Source: Lelliottia wanjuensis (GTDB lineage Bacteria > Pseudomonadota > Gammaproteobacteria > Enterobacterales > Enterobacteriaceae). From it: a DNA stretch of 64,000 bases. The notes below the pieces were generated by a model that did no database searches, was not told the origin of the DNA, and was given only the letters and a program-made list of their open reading frames with translations. This document shows, one piece after another, positions 13,289 through 22,557 of the stretch (positions are counted from its first letter, which is position 1; each line of letters begins with the position of its first letter). Both the position numbers and the translations under genes were made by a program. The DNA is taken from assembly GCF_030238365.1 (NCBI RefSeq), contig NZ_JASSOT010000053.1, positions 36,799 through 100,798 of the forward strand, given 5' to 3'.

Positions 13289-14413
13289 CTAAGGCATGTG
13301 CGCGCGCTTCAAATACTCCTCGCTCTGCATTTCCTGCAGGCGCGACAGGCAGCGCTGGAACTCAAACTTCAGCCGCTCGCCCTGATACACCTCATACAGG
13401 GGTACAGCGGCGCTTACCACCAGCTTCACATGACGCTCGTAAAACTCATCCACCAGCGCGATAAAGCGGCGGGCTTCGCTTTCCATCAGCGGCGTCATCA
13501 CCGGAACATCAAATAGCATCACCGTATGGAACAGGCGCGACAGCGCGATGTAATCATGCTGGCTGCGGGCATCGACACACAGCGTCGCGAAAGAGACGGC
13601 CAGGGTCTGGTTTTCAACGCCCAGGGTTTGCAGCGGGCGGTGGTTAATTTCCAGCTCCGGAGCTTTGTCGCGCTTAGCACCGGCCAGGGCCAGCCAGAGT
13701 TTGTCCATCTGGCTTTGCGTCTCATCATTTAACGGTGACAGCCAGAGGTGCGCCTGAGTCAGCGTGCGCAAACGATAGTCCACGCCCGCATCGACGTTCA
13801 TGATGTCGCAATGTGCTTTGATAGCATCAATAGCGGGCAGGAAACGCGCGCGCTGCAGACCGTTGCGATAGAGATCGTCCGGCGGAATGTTGGAGGTGGC
13901 CACCAGCGTAATACCGCGCGCAAACAGGGCTTTCATCAGGCCGCCGAGCAGCATGGCGTCGGTGATATCCGAGACGAAAAACTCGTCGAAACACAAAACG
14001 TCGGTTTCGGCTTTAAAGCGCTCAGCGATGATATCCAGCGGATCGCTGTGGCCCTGCAGAGCGTTCAGCTCTTCATGGACCCGCAGCATAAAACGGTGGA
14101 AGTGCAGACGCTGTTTACGGGTGCCCGGCAGGCTCTGATAAAACATGTCCATCAGCCAGGTTTTTCCCCGGCCTACCCCGCCCCACATATATAAGCCGCG
14201 AACAGGCGCGGCACTCTGCGGCTCTTTTTTTCCGAGCAATCGACCAAACGCCGCTTTCAGACCGCCGCTCTGCGCGGGGGCGGGCGTTTGTTGAGTCAAT
14301 TCCTGATAGATAACATCGAGGCGATGAACGGCTTCACGCTGAACGTCATCGGGCTGGTGAGTGCCCTCGTTCAGGGCTTGTTGGTAACGCGATGTGGGGG
14401 ACAGGCTTTGCAT
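13289..14413 (-). CDS. zapE: Cell division AAA-type ATPase ZapE
   Basis: 374 aa (E. coli ZapE/YhcM 375). Cytoplasmic ATPase recruited to constricting division rings, where it affects FtsZ polymers. Walker A is GGVGRGKTWLMD (about residue 80) and Walker B is CFDEFFVSDI. TSNIPPDDLY follows as sensor 1, with a C-terminal lid region. It is transcribed divergently from zapG, another divisome-associated gene, across 189 bp. Confidence 0.95.
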   Translation of the reverse strand: MQSLSPTSRYQQALNEGTHQPDDVQREAVHRLDVIYQELTQQTPAPAQSGGLKAAFGRLLGKKEPQSAAPVRGLYMWGGVGRGKTWLMDMFYQSLPGTRKQRLHFHRFMLRVHEELNALQGHSDPLDIIAERFKAETDVLCFDEFFVSDITDAMLLGGLMKALFARGITLVATSNIPPDDLYRNGLQRARFLPAIDAIKAHCDIMNVDAGVDYRLRTLTQAHLWLSPLNDETQSQMDKLWLALAGAKRDKAPELEINHRPLQTLGVENQTLAVSFATLCVDARSQHDYIALSRLFHTVMLFDVPVMTPLMESEARRFIALVDEFYERHVKLVVSAAVPLYEVYQGERLKFEFQRCLSRLQEMQSEEYLKRAHMP

Positions 14414-14602
14414 GATCTTGTTGTTATTCCTTCAATTAAACCTCGCCTGAGTGCGTGACTGGCGAAAAAAAGGCCGTTCTACAGTACGCGATGATGCGTC
14501 AGGATTCCACTTCTGAAGAAATAGCGGTTATAGTGGCATAATCAGGCACAGGCAGGAGCCGAGCCACTACCCTACGGAACAACAAGACAACGGGAGAAGT
14601 TC

Positions 14603-15001
14603 ATGACCTGGGAATATGCGCTAATTGGTTTAGTCGTCGGTATCGCCATCGGTGCCGTGGCCATGCGTTTTGGTAATCGCAAACTGCGTCAGCAACAGTC
14701 GCTGCAGTATGAACTGGAAAAGAACAAAGCTGAGCTGGAAGAGTATCGTGAAGAGCTGGTCAGCCACTTTGCCCGTAGCGCCGAACTGCTGGATAACATG
14801 GCGACAGATTATCGTCAGCTGTATCAGCACATGGCGAAAAGCTCCAGCAGCCTGCTGCCGGAACTGAGCGGTGACACCAACCCGTTCCGCAATCGTCTGG
14901 CCGAGTCCGAAGCCAGCAACGATCAGGCACCGGTACAGATGCCACGTGATTACTCCGACGGAGCATCCGGCCTGCTGCGCGGTGGCGCAAAACGCGATTA
15001 A
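14603..15001 (+). CDS. zapG: Inner-membrane division/envelope protein ZapG (YhcB)
   Basis: 132-aa DUF1043 protein. It has one N-terminal transmembrane helix (about residues 3-22, YALIGLVVGIAIGAVAM), then a long charged coiled coil (about 28-85) and a disordered tail. E. coli YhcB/ZapG links peptidoglycan synthesis, phospholipid supply and division. An AACGGGAGAAG ribosome-binding region precedes the ATG. A good terminator follows, so it is probably monocistronic. Confidence 0.94.
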   Translation: MTWEYALIGLVVGIAIGAVAMRFGNRKLRQQQSLQYELEKNKAELEEYREELVSHFARSAELLDNMATDYRQLYQHMAKSSSSLLPELSGDTNPFRNRLAESEASNDQAPVQMPRDYSDGASGLLRGGAKRD

Positions 15002-15023
15002 TCGCACATCTACGAACTATTTC

Positions 15024-15055
15024 ACGGGCGCCGTCATCGCGCCCGTCCTTTCTTT
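15024..15055 (+). terminator. zapG terminator
   Basis: An 8-bp stem ACGGGCGC / GCGCCCGT with a 7-nt loop, followed by a pyrimidine-rich CCTTTCTTT stretch. It lies 22 bp after the zapG stop and well before the degQ start. Confidence 0.7.
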
Positions 15056-15170
15056 CCCTTCCCAGCTATTATTTAGTCAATTGCCGCATTGTTCAGTGGT
15101 TTAAAATTCAATAACATCAAACTGTTTTTGGGCCGTTTTTCCTTACTCCAGGCAACGAGAGCCAGCATCA

Positions 15171-16538
15171 ATGAAGAAAAAAAACCAGCTGTTAAGCGCG
15201 ATAGCGTTAAGTGTCGGGTTATCTTTGACGGCGTCCTGGCCTGCGGCCGCGGCGCTTCCTTCGCAAGTGCCTGGCGCAGCGGCGATCCCAAGCCTGGCGC
15301 CGATGCTTGAAAAAGTATTGCCTGCGGTCGTGAGTGTGAAAGTGGAAGGCACCGCGGCACAAAGCCAGCGCGTGCCGGAAGAGCTGAAAAAATACTTCGG
15401 TGAAGAGGGTCCGGATCAGCAGGCTCAACCCTTTGAAGGGCTCGGCTCCGGCGTGGTCATTGACGCAGCTAAAGGTTACGTGCTGACCAACAACCACGTC
15501 ATCAGCCAGGCCGATAAAATCAGCGTGCAGATGAATGACGGTCGCGAGTTTGACGCCAAATTGATCGGCGGCGACGACCAGAGCGACATCGCGCTGCTGC
15601 AAATTCAAAACCCCAGCAACCTGACGCAAATTGTTATCGCGGATTCCGACAAACTGCGCGTCGGTGATTTCGCTGTGGCCGTCGGCAACCCGTTTGGTTT
15701 AGGCCAGACCGCCACCTCCGGGATTGTCTCGGCGCTCGGTCGCAGCGGCCTGAATCTGGAAGGGCTGGAGAACTTTATCCAGACCGACGCCTCCATTAAC
15801 CGCGGGAACTCCGGCGGCGCACTGCTGAACCTCAACGGCGAGCTGATCGGGATTAACACCGCGATCCTCGCGCCGGGCGGCGGCAGCATCGGCATTGGCT
15901 TCGCTATTCCGAGCAATATGGCCAAAACCCTGGCGCAGCAGCTGATTGAATCCGGCGAAGTGAAACGCGGGCTGCTGGGCATCAAAGGCATGGAGATGAG
16001 CGCCGATATTGCCAAAGCCTTTAATCTCAACGTGCAGCGCGGGGCCTTTGTCAGCGAAGTGCTGGCCAACTCTGGCTCGGCGAAAGCGGGCGTGAAATCG
16101 GGCGACGTAATTGTCAGCCTGAACGGTAAGCCGCTCAGCAGCTTCGCCGAACTGCGCTCGCGCATCGCCACCACGGAGCCGGGCACGAAAGTGAAACTCG
16201 GCCTGCTGCGCGACGGCAAACCGCTCGACGTGGAAGTGACGCTGGATAAAAGCACCTCGGCATCGGCCAGCGCCGAGCTGATCGCCCCTGCCCTGCAAGG
16301 TGCGGCCCTGAGCGACGGACAGCTGAAAGACGGTACCAAAGGCATCACCATTGAGAGCGTAGAGAAGAGCAGCCCGGCCGCACAGGCAGGTCTGCATCAG
16401 GATGACGTGATCATCGGGGTGAACCGCAACCGCGTGCAGTCAATCGCGGAAATGCGCAAAGTGCTGGAGAGCAAACCGACGGTGATTGCCCTGCAAATCG
16501 TCCGCGGCAACGATACGCTCTACATCTTATTACGCTAA
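15171..16538 (+). CDS. degQ: Periplasmic serine endoprotease DegQ
   Basis: 455-aa HtrA-family protease/chaperone of the periplasm. Signal peptide about 1-27, with cleavage near AAA/LPS. The trypsin-like domain has the triad H109, D139 and S214 (GNSGG), followed by two PDZ domains (about 260-350 and 370-455). Length and residue numbering match E. coli DegQ. The paralogue degS follows after 88 bp that includes a REP-like palindrome, the usual degQ-degS arrangement. Confidence 0.97.
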   Translation: MKKKNQLLSAIALSVGLSLTASWPAAAALPSQVPGAAAIPSLAPMLEKVLPAVVSVKVEGTAAQSQRVPEELKKYFGEEGPDQQAQPFEGLGSGVVIDAAKGYVLTNNHVISQADKISVQMNDGREFDAKLIGGDDQSDIALLQIQNPSNLTQIVIADSDKLRVGDFAVAVGNPFGLGQTATSGIVSALGRSGLNLEGLENFIQTDASINRGNSGGALLNLNGELIGINTAILAPGGGSIGIGFAIPSNMAKTLAQQLIESGEVKRGLLGIKGMEMSADIAKAFNLNVQRGAFVSEVLANSGSAKAGVKSGDVIVSLNGKPLSSFAELRSRIATTEPGTKVKLGLLRDGKPLDVEVTLDKSTSASASAELIAPALQGAALSDGQLKDGTKGITIESVEKSSPAAQAGLHQDDVIIGVNRNRVQSIAEMRKVLESKPTVIALQIVRGNDTLYILLR

Positions 16539-16547
16539 GCACTGACG

Positions 16548-16577
16548 CCGGACATCACCGCTGCGTGTGATGTCCGG
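16548..16577. repeat. REP-like palindrome between degQ and degS
   Basis: An 11-bp inverted repeat CCGGACATCAC / GTGATGTCCGG with an 8-nt loop, 9 bp after the degQ stop. There is no T-run, so it is more likely an mRNA-stabilising REP stem than a terminator. Confidence 0.65.
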
Positions 16578-16626
16578 ATAAGTCATGTTATGCTGCAACC
16601 GTTCCTTAATTAACGACGCCCGCATC

Positions 16627-17694
16627 ATGGTTCTTAAGCTCTTTCGTTCGGTCGCCATCGGTTTGGTTGTTGGCGGTTTATTACTGGCTGCAATGCCCTC
16701 TTTACGTCAGTTCAACAAACTGGCGGCGCCTCAATTCGACAGTACGGATGAAACCCCGGTGAGTTACAACCAGGCGGTTCGCCGTGCGGCACCTGCCGTG
16801 GTTAACGTCTATAACCGCGGTCTCAACAGTTCCGCCAATAATCAGCTGGAGATCCGCACGCTCGGGTCCGGCGTGATCATGGACGAGCGCGGGTACATCA
16901 TTACCAACAAGCACGTCATCAACGACGCCGATCAGATTATCGTGGCGTTGCAGGATGGCCGTGTCTTTGAAGCCCTGCTGGTTGGGTCAGATAGTCTGAC
17001 GGACCTCGCCGTGCTGAAAATCACAGCGACGGGCGGACTGCCGGTGATCCCGATTAACCGTAAACGCACGCCGCATATCGGCGACGTGGTGATGGCGATC
17101 GGTAACCCTTATAACCTGGGCCAGACCATTACCCAGGGGATTATCAGCGCCACCGGTCGTATCGGCCTGAACCCGTCAGGACGGCAGAACTTCCTGCAGA
17201 CAGATGCCTCTATCAACCACGGGAACTCTGGCGGCGCGCTGGTGAACTCGCTGGGCGAACTGATGGGCATCAATACCCTGTCGTTTGATAAGAGCAACGA
17301 CGGCGAGACGCCGGAAGGGATTGGCTTTGCGATCCCCTTCCAGCTGGCGACCAAAATTATGGATAAGCTGATCCGCGACGGTCGAGTGATCCGTGGATAC
17401 ATTGGGATTGGCGGGCGTGAAATCGCGCCGATGCATAGTCAGGGCGGCGGGATCGATCAGATTCAGGGTATCGTGGTAAACGAAGTCACTCCGGGTGGCC
17501 CGGCGGCCGCGGCAGGACTGCAGGTCAACGACGTGATTGTGTCGGTAAACGGGACGCCGGCGGTGTCAGCGCTGGAGACCATGGACCAGGTGGCGGAGAT
17601 TCGCCCGGGTTCCATCATTCCGGTGGAAGTCATGCGTAATGATAAGAAGCTGACCATTCAGGTCACCATCCAGGAATACCCGGCCACCAACTGA
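16627..17694 (+). CDS. degS: Outer-membrane-stress sensor protease DegS
   Basis: 355 aa, the length of E. coli DegS. An N-terminal transmembrane anchor (about 6-25, SVAIGLVVGGLLLAAM) is followed by a periplasmic protease with triad H96, D126 and S201 (GNSGG), and a single PDZ domain (about 255-350). DegS senses C-termini of misfolded porins and makes the first cut in RseA, releasing sigma-E. The open frame starts at 16585, but homology begins at the ATG at 16627. Confidence 0.96.
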   Translation: MVLKLFRSVAIGLVVGGLLLAAMPSLRQFNKLAAPQFDSTDETPVSYNQAVRRAAPAVVNVYNRGLNSSANNQLEIRTLGSGVIMDERGYIITNKHVINDADQIIVALQDGRVFEALLVGSDSLTDLAVLKITATGGLPVIPINRKRTPHIGDVVMAIGNPYNLGQTITQGIISATGRIGLNPSGRQNFLQTDASINHGNSGGALVNSLGELMGINTLSFDKSNDGETPEGIGFAIPFQLATKIMDKLIRDGRVIRGYIGIGGREIAPMHSQGGGIDQIQGIVVNEVTPGGPAAAAGLQVNDVIVSVNGTPAVSALETMDQVAEIRPGSIIPVEVMRNDKKLTIQVTIQEYPATN

Positions 17695-17702
17695 GTGGCA
17701 TA

Positions 17703-17736
17703 AAAAAACCGGAGTCATTATGGCTCCGGTTTTTTA
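17703..17736. terminator. Bidirectional terminator between degS and mdh
   Basis: Inverted repeat AAAAAACCGGAGTCA / TGGCTCCGGTTTTTT flanked by A and T runs. It lies between two convergent genes and can serve both. Confidence 0.88.
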
Positions 17737-17751
17737 TCGCCTGGCATTCGC

Positions 17752-19566
<1,815 letters not shown>

Positions 19567-19571
19567 TCCCT

Positions 19572-19602
19572 TTCCCTGCTGCCCTCGCAGCGGGGAATCT
19601 TC
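19572..19602 (+). terminator. Possible argR terminator
   Basis: Imperfect stem TTCCCTGCTG / CAGCGGGGAA with a short loop and one bulge, followed by TCTTCT. The T-run is weak. Confidence 0.4.
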
Positions 19603-19885
19603 TGCACCCGTCTCGTTAACCTCCCCATTCTGTTGCCGTTACTTTTGCAAATAGTGCTTTTACCTGCCTGTTTTTATTCATCCAGTGAATCGTAAATCAA
19701 CAAATCGCACAAAAAATCAAAGTTTCATATCCCTATGATTTACTTATGTATCCATTCTCAATGTGACGAAAAAACGATCATTTCTATGCAATTTGGTTAT
19801 AAAAAAGTGACTGGTTAACACGTAATTACCCACGGAATAATTAGCGTGGTATTAATTTTTGCCGTGACTAGTGTATACTTGATTT

Positions 19886-19901
19886 TGTGATGAGGGTCAC
19901 G
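19886..19901. promoter_or_regulatory. CRP-like palindrome in the yhcN leader
   Basis: TGTGA-TGAGGG-TCACG: both half-sites of the CRP consensus, with the correct 6-bp spacer and one mismatch. It sits just downstream of the candidate -10 box, so if bound it would more likely hinder than activate. Could be fortuitous. Confidence 0.45.
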
Positions 19902-19940
19902 AAACGAAAGACCCCAATAAATTCGACGAGGTAAACAATC

Positions 19941-20204
19941 ATGAAAATCAAAACGACTGTAGCGGCTCTGAGCGTCCTGTCTGTCCTGTCATTCGGTGCA
20001 TTTGCTGCCGACTCAATCAACGCTGATCAGGCGCAGTCCCGTCAGGCCATCGGCACCGTTTCTGTGGGTGCTGTCAGCTCTTCTCCGATGGATATGCACG
20101 AAATGCTGAACAAGAAAGCGGCTGAACAAGGTGCGTCTTCTTACCGCATCATCGAAGCGCGTTCTGGCGACCATTGGCACGCAACGGCTGAGCTGTACAA
20201 ATAA
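19941..20204 (+). CDS. yhcN: YhcN-type small periplasmic stress protein (DUF1471), copy 1
   Basis: 87 aa, the same length as E. coli YhcN. A signal peptide (1-22, cleaved at AFA/ADS) is followed by the DUF1471 (BhsA/McbA/YhcN) fold, ending in a conserved SGDHWHATAELYK. Family members respond to peroxide, acid and cytoplasmic acid stress and affect biofilm. The biochemical role is unknown. A paralogue follows 106 bp downstream on the same strand. Confidence 0.92.
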   Translation: MKIKTTVAALSVLSVLSFGAFAADSINADQAQSRQAIGTVSVGAVSSSPMDMHEMLNKKAAEQGASSYRIIEARSGDHWHATAELYK

Positions 20205-20310
20205 GTTTCATCAATAGAAGTAACGACATTATCAACTCAACGGCACCAGGCATAAAAATAGCGGTACAACCCTTCTCGCCGTTGGGATAACACATTTCAG
20301 GAGTACGACT

Positions 20311-20577
20311 ATGAACACCAAATTAATCATCGCAACCCTTGGCTTAGCTTCTGTTCTCTCCTTCGGCGCCAGCGCCGCTGTGCATCAGGTGAATTCAGAG
20401 CAAGCACAAAACCTGCAATCAATGGGTAGCGTATCCGTCTCTTCAGTCGCGGGCTCTCCGATGGATATCCGTCAGGAATTAGCCGCTAAAGCTGAAAAAG
20501 CAGGCGCCAGCAGCTATCGCGTCACCGAACTGAATCAGGGTGACCATTGGCACGCAACGGCTGAACTGTATAAATAA
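20311..20577 (+). CDS. YhcN-type small periplasmic protein (DUF1471), copy 2
   Basis: 88 aa. Signal peptide 1-22 (cleavage at ASA/AVH), DUF1471 domain, and the C-terminus GDHWHATAELYK shared with copy 1. The mature N-terminal half has diverged (SVSSVAGSPMDIRQELAAKAEKAG). Its own AGGAG ribosome-binding site lies at 20299-20303. It looks like a local duplication of yhcN, with a terminator only after this copy, so both may be on one transcript. Function unknown. Confidence 0.9.
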   Translation: MNTKLIIATLGLASVLSFGASAAVHQVNSEQAQNLQSMGSVSVSSVAGSPMDIRQELAAKAEKAGASSYRVTELNQGDHWHATAELYK

Positions 20578-20605
20578 ACCCTCGTCGTATCTCATCATAC
20601 GACTT

Positions 20606-20635
20606 GCCCCTGACACGTTGTCAGGGGCTTTTTTA
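20606..20635 (+). terminator. Terminator after the yhcN pair
   Basis: A perfect 9-bp stem CCCCTGACA / TGTCAGGGG with a CGT loop, followed by CTTTTTT. A second small hairpin (GTCGTAT ... ATACGAC, 20584-20603) precedes it. Confidence 0.9.
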
Positions 20636-20645
20636 TGTCTGTAAA

Positions 20646-20918
20646 TCAATGACGAACGTTGAAACGTAGCTGCCCTTCCAGCTCCTCTTCCGCCTCATCA
20701 AACAGCAGAACCAGCGCGCCAAAGCGTCGGCGGAGCTTATCCGGCAGGTGGATAAACTCGATCTCCAGCGGCACAGGCAACATATCGCCAACGACCACAT
20801 CCCACAGGGAATCCAGATCCGTGACCTTTTCCCGTTCTAATCCAAAAGCGCGACAAAATTCGCGGTAAAAGTCTTCCTGACTGTCGATTTCATCAAAATC
20901 AAAAGTAGTGATATTCAT
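20646..20918 (-). CDS. yhcO: Barstar-family protein YhcO
   Basis: 90 aa, the length of E. coli YhcO. Barstar-like fold: an N-terminal strand ([11 protein letters not shown]), the SQEDFYREF helix, [20 protein letters not shown], and an acidic helix [10 protein letters not shown]. Barstar inhibits the RNase barnase in Bacillus. No barnase or other ribonuclease-toxin gene is beside it here, so it may be an orphan immunity protein or have another partner. Convergent with the yhcN pair. Confidence 0.85.
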   Translation of the reverse strand: MNITTFDFDEIDSQEDFYREFCRAFGLEREKVTDLDSLWDVVVGDMLPVPLEIEFIHLPDKLRRRFGALVLLFDEAEEELEGQLRFNVRH

Positions 20919-20966
20919 TGCCTGCCACCCCGTCCAGACAGGCGGACTGCGCCGCCCTGACGATAA

Positions 20967-22421
20967 TTATAATCCCCCGATATGCAGGGTTTTGACTTCC
21001 AGAAACTCTTCCAGCCCCAGTACCGATCCCTCTCGTCCGAGCCCCGACTCTTTCACCCCGCCGAACGGACCGAGTTCCGTCGAGACTGCATATTCGTTAA
21101 TGCCGATCATGCCACTCTCAATCGCCTGCGAGACGCGGAAGACGCGCGACAGATTTTGCGTATAGAAGTAGGCGGCAAGGCCAAACGGCGTGTTGTTCGC
21201 GCGCTGGATCACCTCCTCTTCGGAGGTAAAGCGGAAGCAGGCCGCGACCGGACCAAAGGTCTCTTCTTCGGCCAGTTTCATTCCTTCGTGGCAATCGCCA
21301 AGCACCGTCGGCAGCCAGAAATTACCGCCGAGGGAGTGCGGTTTCCCGCCCGCCAGCACGGTAGCGCCTTTCGCCACCGCATCCTCGACGTGCTCACGCA
21401 CTTTGTCGACAGCGGCAGATTCAATCAGCGGACCCACGACTACGCCCTCTTCCAGACCGTTCCCCACTTTCAGGGCGTTCACCGCATCGGCGAGTTTGCT
21501 CACAAAGGTGTCGTAGACAGCTTCCTGGATATAGAAGCGGTTCACGCTGACGCACACTTGCCCGGCGTTGCGGAATTTATTGGCGATGGCCCCTTTCACG
21601 GCGGCATCGATGTCCGCATCGTCGAAAACGATATAAGGCGCGTTACCGCCCAGCTCCATGGAGACTTTTTTCATGGTTTCTGCGGCGTTACGCACCAGGG
21701 TTTTACCCACGGCGGTCGAACCGGTAAAGGAGATTTTGCGCACCTCGTGGCTGGCCATGATGGCGTCGCTGATCTCATGGGTATTCCCGGCAACAGCGTT
21801 GAGCACGCCATCGGGTACGCCCGCTTTTTTCGCCAGCGTCAGCAGCGCAAATGCACTGAGCGGCGTGTTGTTGGCGGGTTTGATCACGCCGGTGCAGCCT
21901 GCGGCCAGCGCCGGGCCGAGTTTGCGGGTCAGCATCGCCATCGGGAAGTTCCACGGCGTGATGGCCGCCACTACGCCGATCGGTTCGCGGGTAGCCAGAA
22001 TGCGCGAGCCGGGTTTAATCGGGGGAATGATTTCGCCGTTGGCGCGTTTCGCCTGCTCGGCAAACCACTGGATAAAGCTGGCTGCGTACTCGACTTCGCC
22101 TTCCGCCTCTTTCAGCGGTTTGCCTTGCTCGGTGGTCATCAGTCGGCCAAGCCAGCTTTTATTCTCGATAATCAGTTCGTACCAGCGATAGAGAATGGTC
22201 GAGCGCTCTTTCGCGGTTTTCGCGCGCCACGCGGGAAAAGCACGGCTTGCCGCAGCGATGGCCTCTTCGGTCTCTTTTTTACCGGCTTTTGCAACTTTCG
22301 CGACGACCTCTCCCGTGGCCGGGTTGAGCACGTCAAAGGTGGTATCCAGCGTTTTCCATATGCCGTCTACCAGATATCCGGTTTGAAAAAGCGCATTGTC
22401 CTGGAGTGCCTGGGTGGTCAT
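20967..22421 (-). CDS. Succinate-semialdehyde dehydrogenase-like aldehyde dehydrogenase (GabD type)
   Basis: 484-aa aldehyde dehydrogenase. Cofactor-binding segment TPWNFPMAMLTRKLGPALAAG, the FTGSTAVGKTL motif, catalytic Glu in MELGGNAPY, and catalytic Cys in NAGQVCVSVNR. The C-terminus AVSTELGPFGGVKESGLGREG is typical of SSADH. It resembles GabD (482 aa) but is not inside a gab operon, so the physiological aldehyde is uncertain. The chosen ATG (22419-22421) has an AGGAGG site 5 nt upstream; the open frame extends 16 codons further without support. In E. coli yhcO and aaeB are adjacent, so this gene is an insertion here. Confidence 0.88.
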   Translation of the reverse strand: MTTQALQDNALFQTGYLVDGIWKTLDTTFDVLNPATGEVVAKVAKAGKKETEEAIAAASRAFPAWRAKTAKERSTILYRWYELIIENKSWLGRLMTTEQGKPLKEAEGEVEYAASFIQWFAEQAKRANGEIIPPIKPGSRILATREPIGVVAAITPWNFPMAMLTRKLGPALAAGCTGVIKPANNTPLSAFALLTLAKKAGVPDGVLNAVAGNTHEISDAIMASHEVRKISFTGSTAVGKTLVRNAAETMKKVSMELGGNAPYIVFDDADIDAAVKGAIANKFRNAGQVCVSVNRFYIQEAVYDTFVSKLADAVNALKVGNGLEEGVVVGPLIESAAVDKVREHVEDAVAKGATVLAGGKPHSLGGNFWLPTVLGDCHEGMKLAEEETFGPVAACFRFTSEEEVIQRANNTPFGLAAYFYTQNLSRVFRVSQAIESGMIGINEYAVSTELGPFGGVKESGLGREGSVLGLEEFLEVKTLHIGGL

Positions 22422-22468
22422 GTGTCCTCCTGATCTGGGTTTAAGAGCCTGCCAGATAAGTATAGCCA

Positions 22469-22500
22469 CAAAAAAACCGACGCTTTTGGCGTCGGTTTTG
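22469..22500 (-). terminator. aaeXAB operon terminator
   Basis: Stem AAAACCGACGC / GCGTCGGTTTT with a loop of 4-5 nt and a T-run on the minus strand. It lies between the aaeB stop and the aldehyde dehydrogenase start, separating the two minus-strand units. Confidence 0.85.
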
Positions 22501-22512
22501 TCAGTCGGTTTC

Positions 22513-22542
22513 GCCGGGTGGCGCTGCGCTTACCCGGCCTAC
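22513..22542. repeat. REP-like palindrome after aaeB
   Basis: GCCGGGTGGCGCTGCGCTTACCCGGCCTAC, a single REP-class element, lies 16 bp beyond the aaeB stop and before the terminator. Confidence 0.75.
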
Positions 22543-22557
22543 AAGTTCTGTTCACCT

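Larger units (their letters stand above)
19567..19940. other. argR-yhcN intergenic region with yhcN promoter
   Basis: 374 bp without a gene. The last ~120 bp are AT-rich and lead to a candidate -10 (TATACT, 19874-19879), a CRP-like palindrome and an ACGAGGT ribosome-binding region before the ATG at 19941. Confidence 0.55.

Noticed and set aside
20646..20918. yhcO with the neighbouring yhcN pair as a toxin-antitoxin module
   Set aside because: The yhcN products are exported DUF1471 proteins without nuclease features and are convergent with yhcO. Nothing supports a toxin role.
20982..22433. 483-codon open frame on the plus strand over the aldehyde dehydrogenase
   Set aside because: The opposite strand encodes a complete aldehyde dehydrogenase with all catalytic motifs. 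This frame has no recognisable domain.
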